Shown: positions 46,034 to 58,423, numbered from the stretch's first letter. The stretch is DNA of 64,000 nt from Marsupella aquatica (GCA_973895155.1 OZ316891.1:2418001-2482000); one strand, 5' to 3'. A program made the numbers and translations. Notes: a model not told the origin generated them from the letters alone.

Positions 46034-48625
46034 CTACTTTTTGCCAAACAAACCAAAAACCGACTTGATCGCATTAAATGCATTTTCGTTGAGAAAAGGT
46101 TCGTCGTATTTATTTAGGACTTCGGTAAACTTTGAAGACGTCCTTAAGTTGGCCAGATCTGGATCTTCTCTGATGACCTGCAAAAAGTCCAACAAATGTA
46201 GGAATGTGAAAAGGGATGTTGACCTGTGCTGGGCTAATACTTCAAAGAGAACATGACCATGCTAAACAATATTGCGAAAACAAGAATCAGGACTATACCT
46301 TGTAGTCGTCAAAGCCAGCCTCCATGGCTTCTTCAAGGGCCGATAATCCTGCCTCCAACTAACCCACGACCCACGTGCTTGATTAAGCGATGGCCCGATT
46401 TGAGTTTACATACGCAAAAATTCACCTACATTGCACAGGACAAGTGCTGGACGGAAATGCTGTTTTATTCTGCACAAGGAAGATCCAGCGGAGATAGGTA
46501 CCTGCTCAAGTTTGGAGTAGCAGCAAGCAACATTATAACTGGCCACTGCAGTTTCCCTGAACTCTGGTTTAAGTCCCAAGACAGTTTCAAACCTCTCCAG
46601 TGCCTCCTGATACTTTCCAGCCCTGATGATGGCCACCCAAAAATTTAGAATTGGCAAAAAACCTGAAAAAGCAAATGTAACATTTTATCTAGATGAAAAC
46701 AGTATTCTCTTCACATTGCTAAGTTGTTATCATCAGCAAAGTAATTTTGAAAACCTAAAAGGTCGGGGTTTTTCTGTGAAATGCGAATTCACGCAACAAG
46801 GTGTATGTCAAACACACTTGAATGCCCAAGACAATTAAACTAAAGATGGTTTCGGAAACTATGTGGGATGGGTACTGGAGCCTCGGTTTAAGAGCGCTAA
46901 TACGTACTTGTAAAGCTTCAGTCCCTGATTCAGCTGCTCTTCTCTTTGCTGCTTGAGCTCCTGCTTGCGCAAATAGTTCTGAATCTGTTCCATTCAGGAG
47001 ACGTACCGCAATTTCTGAGACTCCTGTCCAGGCTCTCTCAACAGTAATTATGAGCAGACAAGAGCGAATATGAGGGAAACATGTAGGAAGTAAAAAATCT
47101 GAAAAGGCCCCAATATGCTATTTGTAGAGTAGGTGCTATATGATCATACGCACAACTACGTATGAAAGAAACACATGACGTGGTACTTGGACGAAAGGAG
47201 TCCATGCCTTCTTAGTGCGTATCTTCAGAATGAGAAAACAATATTGGGCATTACAAGGTTGAGGAAGTTAGAGAAACTTATGAGATTCTCGTACTTGAAT
47301 TTCGCGGACAGCATCTCCAATCTGACCAGCATTTCGTTCTTTGGCAATCTGTTCAGCATTCGCCTGATCCTCACGCTTTCCTGTTGACCAATCCAGCTAC
47401 CATCACTATGTAAGACTTCATTTTTCACTCCTTTCCCCAGAACAAGTCCTTTTGAAGTCGTTTACAACGTTTGCCAACCATCAGGCACGGTGTTACACCT
47501 AACCCTGGAGCTTGACAATCACTGTACCACTGGCTTCTTTCAGTATCACTGTCTTACAGCCAAAATTGAACCCGGCTAATGTGGTGTAGACGAGGAAAGT
47601 TATGACCAGTGCCGTGGAATGTCTCCTGTGTCCATTAGATGACATGTTGGAGGGATTCATGCAGTATTCTTCAGCCCAGATCCACCTGCAGCACTCTTGT
47701 GCAACATTTGTCCTGGAAGGTTCTCATTTTAGGTAGACGGTCTAAATGCTTTTTATCTTCGTGCGGGGGGCAATGTTTCACTTAATCTTTCTTCTGTACA
47801 GTTACATTTTCCCAGCACATTAAGAACTTCAGCGGGGCAATTCATCCATTCACATCTCTGACGACAAAAATGGACAAGATTCAAGCTGTCACCGTATCGC
47901 TTCTCGATTCTCATAAGGAGAGGGCCAATGCGTTGCCGAATGGTGTACATAGTGCGTCCATATTCAGCTGCTGGCCATATCTCTGTTCCGAACACTGCAC
48001 TGCAGCACATATCCAACAGCTTCTACTGATGAATTTCCAGTCTTTTCCCCAAAAAGCTGAAACGACAAACGCAGGGAGAGAATGACCGGGGCTGGGGAAA
48101 ATCTGCAATTGTAGGCGAGTAAAAGCTTGGACGGATGGGAAAAAGAGATTACCTGGTGGCAAGGACTTTGTCACCCACAGTGAACAATCCAGTGACATCG
48201 GCATTGCTCCCCGGCTGAATGGCATCAATGTAAGTGCCTCCATCTGCGCCCTTGTAAAATCGCAGGCCGAACGGCTTCTCCAATTCCACCTCAAAAACCT
48301 CAGGGGAAGCAGGGGCGGCAGTGGTCTCTTCCGCCATAGCTCGTGGTGGCCCGAAGCGAGACACTTGCTGCTGCTGCTGCTGACCCACATTCCTGACGAG
48401 TACTCCTGCGCCACAATGCTGCACACGGAGAGATTGCACTGAGCCAGCAAAGGTAGACTCGAGTCCGGCACCACCAGCACCAGCTCCACTGCCTGAGGAG
48501 TGCACCACCAAGTACGAAGAAGCGCGCGGAACTGAGGAATCAAAGCAACAAGGAGCAGCAGCAATGCTGCTAGTGAGGCAGCAGATTGTGCTCTGCTGAA
48601 ATGCCAGCCCCATCATAGCTGCCAT
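46034..48625 (-). CDS. MET1-type thylakoid PDZ/TPR protein (photosystem II assembly), complete, seven exons
   Basis: A plastid protein of the stroma-side thylakoid surface that assists photosystem II supercomplex assembly in Arabidopsis (MET1, also called ZKT). Exons: 48625-48153, 47999-47893, 47380-47295, 46984-46908, 46622-46502, 46352-46299, 46177-46034. They sum to 1062 bases, giving 353 residues, in phase throughout (Arabidopsis about 335). Residues 1 to about 95 look like a transit peptide and include a CAG-encoded Gln run (about 82-87). The PDZ domain follows: PFGLRFYKGADGGTYIDAI, GLFTVGDKVLAT, FGTEIWPAAEYGRTMYTIRQ. A charged helix (REIQIQNYLRKQELKQQREE) leads to TPRs (AGKYQEALERFETVLGLKP, ASYNVACCYSKLEQ) and the C-terminus NAIKSVFGLFGKK. 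Confidence 0.95.
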
Positions 48626-49861
48626 ACTTCAACAACAGCTGCTGAGCTGCAACACACCACACCCCAAACAAGAATTGAATCTTGTTCAACTCCCGCTCCC
48701 ACAATGCAACTCAATTCTTCTGCCTCACTACTCCAGCTCAAATGCTCGAGAGATGGGGAGAATTTGGCACCCAGTTGGTTCCAAGAACACACACAGTCAG
48801 TTGTTCTCAGCAGCTGCAGCTCCAAACCCACAAACTCGGTTTGGGTGCAGCAGAGAAAAAGCGAGGGTGGGAAGATAACCTGATTGTTGAGGTCCATGAG
48901 GATTCGCTGCAGGGGCTTTCGTCCACTTACTGGAGGACGGAGTTTACTGCATTGTGGTGCAGAACCTCTCGTCTGTGTTTTGTGGCCCCACCACATATCA
49001 TATCCCCCCTTTGCTTGTGATTGATTGCGTTTCCACGTGGTCTCATTGTCAACTGAAGCTCAAAAGCTCTTTGTCTTACTCTTTTTCCCGAATGTCAATA
49101 TACCAAAAGGGGTGTAATAGGACGTCTCAAAGCATCAGAGTTGGGGATAATAGGGCATATCAAACGAGCACCATAAAAGAGATACGGCTAAAAGCCATAC
49201 AACTGGAGATAGGCTAAGGCCATAAATTACATTGTTTTATGTTCAGGACTTAAAGAATTACAATGCCAAGATACAAGCCCCATAAAACTGTTTTATGTGT
49301 AGGACTTAAAAAGGAATTACTGGCTACCTAAATACAAGCCCCGTAGGAATCTTATGTTCAAAAAGTTTCAGCCCTTAAGGCTTTGCTTAAACCACAACTT
49401 GCCCTATATAAAGGGAAGTGTCCAAGACCTCCCCCTTTTTCCACATTTCAATCACTCTTCTCCTCTAGCATGCCAGTTTGCTCCACAATTTCAGGAAATA
49501 TCTCCTTTTAATGGTAACTATGGGTAACCCGTAGCTTTTGAAGGCAGTTGTGGTTTAAGGCGATAGTTTGAGACACCCAAATGGCTTTTGGCCATAACAA
49601 TTGGCCATAGCTTTTTGCATGGTTGTGTAAAAGTTTTTTTTGTTTTCTTGTGGTTTTCACTAGCCTCTAGAGTGAGTTATGGTCATGGCATTAGACCAAT
49701 CTTTTATGGCAAACAGTTATGGAGTATGAATTTGGTAGTCAAGTTAAGGTCCCAAATGATTTGTTGGGCAACGTTGGAGTTTTGTTCTGCCATAATGACA
49801 CAATTAATTTGCCGTTGGCGTCTTTCTTTTGTGATAAGTTCTGGTTCTTTGTGGGGGTTCA
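48626..49861. other. Upstream region of MET1 and repeat DNA
   Basis: The first 300 bases should hold the MET1 5' UTR and promoter. A roughly 65-bp block (tgttttatgt.caggacttaaa..acaagccccata/gta) is duplicated at about 49232-49352, and gccctatataaaggg at about 49401-49415 is a good TATA box, perhaps of an old LTR promoter. No gene seen. Confidence 0.45.
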
Positions 49862-50192
49862 TGTTAAGGATTGCTCTTAGTCTTGTGACTCAAAGGTTAC
49901 GGTAAGTAGGTTAACCTCAGTTAGGGACTTAGCTGAGGTTAGGTTAGTCATGTGTGACCTTGCATATACCAGGGCTAGTGTAAGCCGCTAGTATGTGGTG
50001 CTTGCTCATTGTAACGAAGCAACTTGAGGAAGAGAGAGAGCTTGTGTGTTCGACTACTCTGAAGTAAAGTTGGAGTGTTCATGTGGACGTAGCCTTGGAG
50101 AAGAGGTGAACCACGTATGGATTGTGCCGACTACGTGAGCATGGTATGAGTCATAATTGTATCGTCATGACGGAAGACGTCATACTTCAACA
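49862..50192 (+). mobile_element. Solo LTR of the local Copia family, 331 bp, with target duplication
   Basis: It starts TGTTAAGGATTGC and ends TTCAACA. It contains TATACCAGGG, gaagagagagagcttgtgtg, GTTCATGTGGACGTAGCCT and GAGGTGAACCACGTATGGA, the shared core of the family. GTTCA flanks it exactly on both sides (49857-49861 and 50193-50197). With no internal region, this is a solo LTR left by LTR-LTR recombination. Confidence 0.9.
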
Positions 50193-52777
50193 GTTCAGTG
50201 GGTTGATTTGCCCTTGAGTTCCCTTGCCTAGAGATTGGGTTTGTTTTACTTTTTCCCGCCCGGCCGGTGGAGTTGTCCTTTGTTGTTTTATGATTCTGGT
50301 GCTATGAGTTCCCCCGACTGTGGGGTTTTTGCAAGTTTAATAATTATATAAAATATCAAAGGTGATTCTGTTGGTACTTTCTAGTAATCCACTAATCTTT
50401 CACTTTTCTATACTCACGTGGATGAGGATTCATTTGACATTGTCTACTATTTCATAAAACTGGAGACAACTTTTTTTCATTGGAAGTTCAATAGCTTCCA
50501 AAGTAGATCAATATTCCAATGTCTAGTATACATATTTGTACAATCTTCCAAGACAGAAAATGATGCTCCCATGGATCACAATGTTCATTGGTCTTTTGAA
50601 ACCACCATGGACCGCATTTCCCAAAATCTGGGTTCAATTGTAATAACTTGAAATGCTCATAAAAACTAAAAAAAAGGGTTTGAGGATGTGCTAGAGGAGT
50701 AGGTAAGCTACAGTTTGATAAAAGTGACAATAAATTTTTGGCCATTTTGGTTGAGTTATTCATCATGGAATGCAGAAGGGTAAATTCTAGTAGATTAATT
50801 TTCATTGTGTTGCCTGGTATGAAGTATTAGAGCTTGTGTTTGGGCTCCTCCTTCACTAGTTGCCTAGCAGGTGCAAAACTAAAAACAATTTAAGGACTTA
50901 TAATCATCAAGTTATAAGCCCAAAACTCCCATGGACCATCAACATGTGGTCCACGGGAGCATCATGTCCAACATGGAGGTCCATCCAGGCTTCACTTTCT
51001 CCAAGACATCATCATAAAAAAGGTAAATTTATTATAATAAACTGCAAGCCCAAATGATTTCATTCAAAGCTCATGTAGCTTGACAAGTTGATCCCATCAT
51101 CATTTTCAACATATACTAATATAAAGTCTAGCTTGTAACACTTGCCTTTGGCATGGGTAAAATTAGTTCCCTGCCGGTCATCACACATTAAAATGTGATA
51201 ATATATCACTGACTCAAAGAAAACAAGAGGGTTTATCATGGTATGGAGTGATGTCAAACACCGTATAATTATGTCATATTTTGATGTACAATTACCGGAC
51301 CCGTACAAATTGTCATATTCCATTCTGATTGACCGGCTGGTTGTGACAAGATCTACATCAAGTATGCTTAACTTGCTCAGGGTCCCTTTGTTTTGGAATG
51401 ATATGTCAACCCATATATGCTGGACCAACCACATGATTCCTAACTGGCCCTCATCTATTTTCATTTACATTAGATGTGTACAATAAATAATTCATGCTCA
51501 CTTAACTTTAGGGAGACATATAACCCCGCATATAACTAAACAGGCTTCTGCACTATCATACCTGTCTCCTAGGACTCAATTTGATTGGGTATCCTCCTTT
51601 TAGCTTGGGGAAAAGGGTTTCATACATCATACCCTTATCAGGTTTGGCTCTCTCATGCCTGCACAAGAAAAATCAAGCCAAGAACACTTAATGTCAAAAT
51701 TGGAACCATGGAATTTATACTTGGGTGGTAAGATGCAAGGGTTTTTTGCATCTTACCACGAGCTAATTACCAAACAGAAGCTAGAGTTGGGTCTAGGCTT
51801 CTAGAGTGACATCTCTAGCCCCTAACTCTAGGGCCCCACCAAATGTATGTGTATGGAGAGCAGAATGAGAATTGAATGTATGGATTTTTGTTATCATTCT
51901 ATTGCCATTCAAAGAATGGACATTTGTTATTGCCATTCAAAGAATGAACATTCAGGCTCATCATTCAAAAGACAAGACATGTTGTGCAATCTCACCGGTA
52001 GAGAGTATCCTGAGTTAGGTTCCTCATTTCTTCGAGGGCTATAATCCCCAAGGTTTCACAGGCCATGACCCCCTAGAGTAAGCAGACAAGTGAATATTAA
52101 AAACCACATGCTGGGGACTAAATCCTGCCACCAACAAGAAGATTTAAATAAGGGAATCCCAAGCCAGGTTTGTTGCCAGGTTTGTGAGGGGCTTGTGTCC
52201 CATCTTAGTATACTTATAAAGCATCAATTACAAGTTAGAGTTGGGGCCTAGTCTCCTAGAGTGAAGCCTCTAGACTTAACAGCATGACTGTCATGTGGAT
52301 GGAAAAACTCATGGTCATGATATATGTCAAATAATAAGCATGTATGCCATTTATCATGATTTATATTTACATTAAAAATGAACTTAATTTATGGCCACCA
52401 TAACATATGTGCATAGAAAGAAAAATGTGTATAGAAAAGAATATGATATACTATATATGATTATTAAAATAATTACATGTATGATTCTTTGGTGACATTA
52501 TTTTGTACTCCCCACTCTTCACTTTCTTTGAAGGGGTAGTTAGGGCTAGTACGTAACCTTTAATAATGATAACACAAACTAAGGTCACGAGAAAGGTTAG
52601 AGGACATGGATGGATGCAAATCAATCTCAAGTTCTAGATGTCATTCTGCAAGTCTGTCGAGTCCCTTCACTCGAATACTTCATACTGGGCTGGATAGGAG
52701 GTTCCATTCCAAAGGCAAATACACGCACTAGCTGTACCAAACTCTGTCAAATTAAGGTCAAGTACATGGGTACTTAC
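50193..52777. other. A/T-rich stretch with no recognisable gene
   Basis: An unexplained 134-codon minus-strand frame (51060-51464) resembles nothing I know. A block with agttagagttgggtctag..ctagagtga.gcctctag recurs at about 51780-51822 and 52233-52275, 450 bases apart. CCATTCAAAGAATG is duplicated at 51904 and 51935. This looks like decayed repeats. Confidence 0.35.
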
Positions 52778-54575
52778 ATGTAAGTTGTAGTGAGGTGATG
52801 AACGCAGATGCACGAAATCAGCTTGGCCATTTCAATCCTCGGACAAAGATGAGCTCCAGAACTGAATGGCAGGTAAGTGTATGGTTTCGGGGTCACCTGC
52901 AAAAGTATCCCCAATCGAAAGAGGTCGATCAATTCTACTGAGTGCAAGTCTTCAAGCCGGTCAGGTGCGCCAACTCTTTGAGGAAACCAAATCTTTTATC
53001 TTTTAGTTGTCAGTAACATAATATCTTTGAATCAAAACCTGACTGCGGACGAAGGTAGGACGGTGTTCACATCGAACCGATCGGGGTTGAAACTAAGATC
53101 TGGATAATTGGCAGGATCCGTGTGAATGAAATTGATCAACGGGGTCACGCTCCAGCCCTTTGGTATTAGATGACCTGCATGATCAATAGACTTTTATTCA
53201 TATGTGAACTTGGCACGAGTTTTCTCTCGAACGTATAATTTCATGACTCGCTCATAGAGCTACTACATTTTTTTGTCGAAGAATCAGCTTATATTTCTTG
53301 AGAAGCTTGTGCTAGCAGAGGCCCTTAGAGCTTGATTAATCTGAACGTACCTACATTGAATCCGAACCTAGATATGCACAATCTGAAGCTGACAAATTGT
53401 GCTGGCTGGGTGCGTGGGAATTCAAACACTATTCAGATATTAGCAATCCCATTCAAGAACAACACGCGTAGCTTGCAATAGTAGGATCAACCTTCAAGCT
53501 CATTTCACTCACCTTCAAACTTAACGTCTTGGGTTGCCTCCTTAAAAAGAACAGGGAGGATTGAAATGCTTCTCTGGACTTTGTTGAAGAACTGCATCCG
53601 GTTGTTCGATCAGAAGTAATTATTTAAGTATGCCAATCGCTGAACTTTCTAGTAGAGTTCTTGTCAACTATGCATCTAATTATATGTAGGATTGTAGCTG
53701 AATTTACGCGCCTACCATCCGCAAGCATGGACCCGCGCCGGTCTCTTCATATTCGATCAATGTCCAGTATAATGGCAATCCACTTCGTTTATATATAACT
53801 TCTAACACCCGCAAGCATGGACCAGGTTTCTAAATAGCTTCATATTCGACCAATGTCCAGCATAATGGCAATCCACTTCGTTTATAACTTCATATTAGAC
53901 TATTGTCCATTATATTTTCAATACACTAGGAATCCACTTTGTTTGGTTGTACAGGGATAATCATGCATGTTACCTTACGAGTGCAAACCATTTTCCTCAT
54001 ATCGTCCCAAGTAAGCCTGGGCCCTTCGACGGAAGGGTCTTTGTTTTTGAGAATCTCTTGGTGCTCAGCCTGCTCACATAGTATGAGGGTTAGTATTGTA
54101 GAAGATCTGAGAAGAATAGAAGTGATAAAAGCAGAGAACGGGAGGCTGGGGCGTATACACATGCACATATAATTGAGTGACGACCAATATGGTGATATTG
54201 GGTGCTGGCATATTTCAATAAAATACCATTGATGACGTTCAAATATTCTACTGTCATTTCAAGCTACAGACCTCTAGATATCCGAAGGCCATGCCGGATT
54301 CAAACCGAGAAGCAAAGCATTCTCCGTACCTGGCAACGGCGAAAGACCTCCGGATAGTCAATCAGATACTTAAGGATCCATACAAGAGTCGTCGAGGTAG
54401 TGTCAGAAGCACCGACGTTTATCAAAACCATGTTCTCGGCAAGCGTGAAATCATCGAGATGCTTCAGCTCTTCTAGCGCTTCAGGATCATCCCGAGCTGC
54501 CAATAGAGCTCCGAAGAAAACGCCCTCGAAAGTCTTCTGGCCCTTCGTCGGCTCAATCAGACTTTGGGAAGTGTG
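52778..54575 (-). pseudogene. Cytochrome P450 C-terminal half (CYP85-clan-like), 5'-truncated, with altered signature residues
   Basis: Five exons (54575-54330, 54069-53974, 53591-53513, 53174-53071, 52896-52778) have GT/AG borders and matching phases and stay open. In order: I helix (NVGASDTTSTTLVWILKYL; the usual A/G-G-x-D-T-T reads G-A-S-D-T-T), LTWDDMRKM, K-helix exon (FFNKVQRSISILPVLFKEA, where family members have x-E-x-x-R, so Glu is Lys), IPKGW..SFNPDRFD, and heme loop FSSGAHLCPRIEMAK (C-P-R instead of C-x-G). The exon before the I helix and the whole N-terminal half are not found; a decayed MULE lies there instead. The last exon ends at a good donor (AT|GTAAGT) with no convincing terminal exon. 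The intron structure resembles brassinosteroid/terpenoid CYP85-clan genes. Most likely a pseudogene. Confidence 0.75.
53719..53945 (+). repeat. Tandem repeat of about 85 bp in a P450 intron, three decaying units
   Basis: The block cgcaagcatggacc..ttcatattcgaccaatgtccagcataatggcaatccacttcgtttat occurs at about 53722 and 53811. A third, more diverged copy (ttcatattagactattgtcc..aatccactt) is at about 53888. Confidence 0.8.
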
Positions 54576-54744
54576 CTATCAAATTTGCCCGTGCCTGATG
54601 AAGACAAACACCCCTATATTTCTTTCAACAAAATTTGTAAAGTCTTCTGCGCAATTGAATTAAAACAACCCTTCGTGTGCGATGGGTCAAAAGAAAAGAA
54701 ATGAGGACCCCGGGACCTCTCCTTGCTCTAGACTGCACACACAC

Positions 54745-56100
54745 ACACACTAAGTCTACATACCCTCAGATGCTATTGGTGGCCACAGTTTTAGCCAGAG
54801 TTTTAGATGCCAACAACATTGTTATGGTTTTGCCATATTGCATGCATGGTTCCATCAAAGAATGAACAACACTAGTTGACATTTCTGAAGTTGTTGCATG
54901 AAGCAATCCCAGAGTTGTCTACTACTACTGGTACTGTTTTCATTTTCATTTCTAACAGAGAAAAGGGTCTTCATAATGCTGTGAATGAGGTATTCCCTAG
55001 ATCATTCCATGCATTTTGCACATGGCAGTCAGGAAAGAATTTACAAACTAAGTCATTCTAACAAGGCAGTCCGGAAAGCATTCAATGGACTAGTTTATGT
55101 TGCCAATGAAGACGAGTCCATGAGGAACCTTAATAGACCAAATTGCAGATGAGTACCCATCAGCACATGAGTACCTTGTCAAGATAGACCACTGATCCAG
55201 CTCATTATTCGAGAGCATTTATGCCTTGTCCCAGGTAAGCATGACAATTACACACTATTCTTGGTTTTTTCAACTACTGGCTAGAACTAGCATAACATAA
55301 TCTGTGAGACCAGTCAAGGACTAACAATTTTTACTATATATTGTCACTATTAGGTGGCCGGGGACATGAGACATCTCAACAGGCAGAGAGTACCAATCGA
55401 GCACTCAAAATCAGAATGCCAAGAAGTAGCATTCGAGCAGTCAAACCTCATTTGGAACTACATGATGAAGCACTACTATGGGAAGAGGATGCTAGCTGAG
55501 TCCTAACCACACCGTTCCCTCCAAATATAATGGTTATATTAAGAGACCTACATGAGAACTCAGGCCTTCCAACTTGTTGCAGATGAAATCCCTCATTCAA
55601 GCCCTACAAAGGTCAGAAAGGTCAGAATTACAGATTCTCTGGGCAGGCATTTCTTGGTCACTTTAGACCCTGTTCAGGAATGTTCGTGTGGAGATTGGCA
55701 AGATGTGAGCAATCCACGTATTCATGCTTGGAGACCCATTACAAGGCTGCATCTTTGCCATAATTGTGATTTTGTCTCAAAGCTTTATTCTACAAAATCA
55801 TTCAGACTACAGTATAGTGCTAGTATTCCTGCTATTTTGAAGGATGACCTACAACCTGATACATGGTGTGGCCCACCCTTGAAAAGACGGAAGCAAGGAT
55901 GTCCAACTGAGAAACGAAGGCTTAGGTTCCCACAAGACGGAGTCTGTTTGCAAGCAAGGGGTCATGACAAACGTACCTGCCAGCTTCTGAAACACCACCT
56001 TGGAACTGGGCAAGGCAAGGACATGCACAACATTGGCATACAGGAGTTAGACAACTCAAGTGATTCTGAGGATGATACGAAAGAGGTGAGGATGTTGTAA
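54745..56100 (+). pseudogene. Mutator-like (MULE) transposase, decayed
   Basis: Plus-strand frames, interrupted by stops and shifts, give in order: LLVATVL..LDANN, LHEAIPELSTTTGTVFI, FISNREKGLHNAVNEVFPRSFHAFC (MULE catalytic domain), GHETSQQAES (about 55360, the G-H-x-T-S-x-x-A-E-S block), and an open frame 55552-56100. That frame holds a SWIM-type zinc finger (C-S-C-G-x-W-Q-x9-H) whose third ligand Cys appears replaced by Arg (N-P-R-I-H-A), followed by PPLKRRKQG.P.EKRRLR and a GHDKRTC knuckle-like end. This is the normal domain order of MUDR transposases. I could not identify terminal inverted repeats. Confidence 0.8.
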
Positions 56101-56132
56101 ATATTCAGTAGTCAGCCGCTTTTATAGATAAC

Positions 56133-56590
56133 TAGCCCAATGCCTGTGCATTGCACAAAAGATGTTGAGGTGAAAAAAGATGTCGGTGTGAAATAAGTTG
56201 TCAATGAGAGAAAAAGATGTCGAGGTGAAGAAAAAATGTTGGTGTGAAAAAAGTTGTCGACGAGAGAAAAAAAATTCAAGGCAAAGAAAAGATGTTGGCG
56301 TGAAAAAAGTTGCTGATGAGAGAAAAAGATGTTGAGGTGAGGAATAGAAATCAAAGTGAAAAAAATTGTTGAGGAGAGAAAAGATGACGAAGTAGAAAAA
56401 GACATAAAGATGAGGAAAACATGTCGAGAAGAGAAAAGATGTTGAGGGTGAGGGAAAGATGTCGTGGTGAGGTACGAACACAAAAAATGCCCGTGCATTG
56501 CACAGAAGATATTAAGGTGAAGAAACAATGTTGAAAGGAGAAAAAAATGTCGAGGTGAGGCAAAGTTATTGAGGAAACACAAAAAATATG
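56133..56590 (+). repeat. Second array of the purine-rich minisatellite
   Basis: Units like gatgttgaggtgaaaaaagatgtcgg repeat from 56158. Near each end the array carries a TGCATTGCACA sequence (56144-56156 and 56492-56503: gtgcattgcaca..aagat), which may be part of the longer repeat or of an enclosing element. The unit is the same as at 23270-23746. Confidence 0.85.
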
Positions 56591-56599
56591 AAGGCAAAC

Positions 56600-58423
56600 T
56601 CATTCACTATGCGCCACAAAAAAGATGTAGCATAAAAATGTCATTGTTTGATGGTGTTAGTTTGTCATTGTTGCAAAAATATTGTCATTTTGGTCATTAT
56701 TGTGAACATGTAGGTGCAAGATGGGTGACAATGACCATTACATCAAAGAGTCATAGCATGATCACCCAAAAAACTGATGCAATTTTTATTAAAATTAAAA
56801 TTATTAATATTTTAAATACACAAATATCTACATGCTTATTTTTTTTAATGGGGGAGGAGGGGGGGGGGGCATGGAATTAATAATCAAATGGTGAAAAAAA
56901 AATCACCCAAAAGATCTAATGGCTGTCATTCATTCTAGCCCCAAATGCATTTTGTAATGGGATGAAGGACTAAAAAGAACAGGATTCAATATTATAGATG
57001 TAGATTCTGAAGACTGTGATCCATTGTTAACCTGTCCAGTTGAAATGGTACTTTCACATCTCTTCTGGCCGGTTGTCCGGCACATTTCAGTTGCAACCTT
57101 AATAGGCCAAAGGCTACTGTCGTCCCCATTTTCCACCAGTTTTTTCGTAATTTGTAAAGGGATGTTTTTTGTTCACCGTGCCCTGTGTGCTGGTTGCATT
57201 GTAACGTGTTAATGAACATGCCCAAATGTCCCGCAAAAGCACATATTGTGTGCAAGTTTGAACAATTTTTAGTTTCCCAGAGAACTGATGTGAACGTTTC
57301 CCTTTTGTTTTTCATATGGTAGTGAACGCTGTCTCCGCTTTTACATTGCTGCCCCTAGGGAGTCCCATGGATGATGGAGTCTATCGTAGGTGTGACATTC
57401 TGTGAACCTGCCCACACAATCTACTTTCGTAGGATCTCCACACATCTTTTCCCTGCCTTCTGGACTCCCCCCACTTTCTGGAATTGAAGAAGTAAAAGAA
57501 TTCTCTTTCTAATCTCTTCTCGTAGTTTGAATCAAGTGATTTGCCAGGACACAATGTGACAAAAGAAATGTGCCCCTGCATGAGTCAACCCCTTCCAAGT
57601 AGTAGAAATATGGTTCTCACAGAGTGCTATGGCACTAAATCAGTGTTATACAGTAATATTGTGCTACCAAGAGGATGGGGATGTATTTAAATTGACTTTG
57701 AAGTGGGGAGAGGAGTCGTACACGTGACACTACACGTGTAACAATTTCTCACTGTACTACCCCACTTACATGTGATAGTTTTGATTGTCCCAATTCTCAT
57801 GTTGTCAACTCACTTTCCAGGCTTAATCTCCATTATGGTGTTGTTCTTCAACTCCAAACTATGGAGCACCAGAATCATTACCTGAAAGGCATCGTCCTCC
57901 AAGGATTCAAGTCACGTAGGGAGCTTTCTGGCTACCAGTTTGGACATTGGCATGCTCTATTACAATGACAATGAACTTGCCCAAGACAGGCATGTCACGA
58001 TGTTCAACTGCCTGCTTTATTGTAGAAGGTTTTCAGTGTATTCCAGTCTTTGTGTCCATGGACAGATGAGGCTAGGAAAGGACATCGCCATCCAGTATGT
58101 GTGTTGCTTGAAACTGGAAAAGATCGAACTCCAAGTCTGTAATTAGTTCCGATTTTAGTTTTTTGCGGTCGTCTACAAGCCGAGTAGTCAATCGATGGTA
58201 TCTAGACTCGGACGGATGTGACGTATTCACTCAGTTTTACGTTACGTAGTCTCCAAACCCACTGACTCAAGTTGCAACCTTATTTCCATGCCAAGGGCGA
58301 TGCAGCACATATTCCCTTTCCCCAGACTTCCCTATCACCAGACAACTCAAGGTGTTGAAAAACACAATATTTTAATATACTTGATACAGGAATGCTTTCT
58401 AGGTCACTAGCAAATTACTAGCA
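56600..58423. other. Stretch with no recognisable gene
   Basis: A/T-rich sequence with short unrelated frames. The part next to 58424 should contain the ELP1 3' UTR. I looked for the missing P450 N-terminal exons here on minus and did not find them. Confidence 0.4.

Noticed and set aside
51060-51464. 134-codon minus-strand frame in A/T-rich DNA
   Set aside because: No recognisable motif; surrounding sequence looks like decayed repeats. Transcription data could reopen it.
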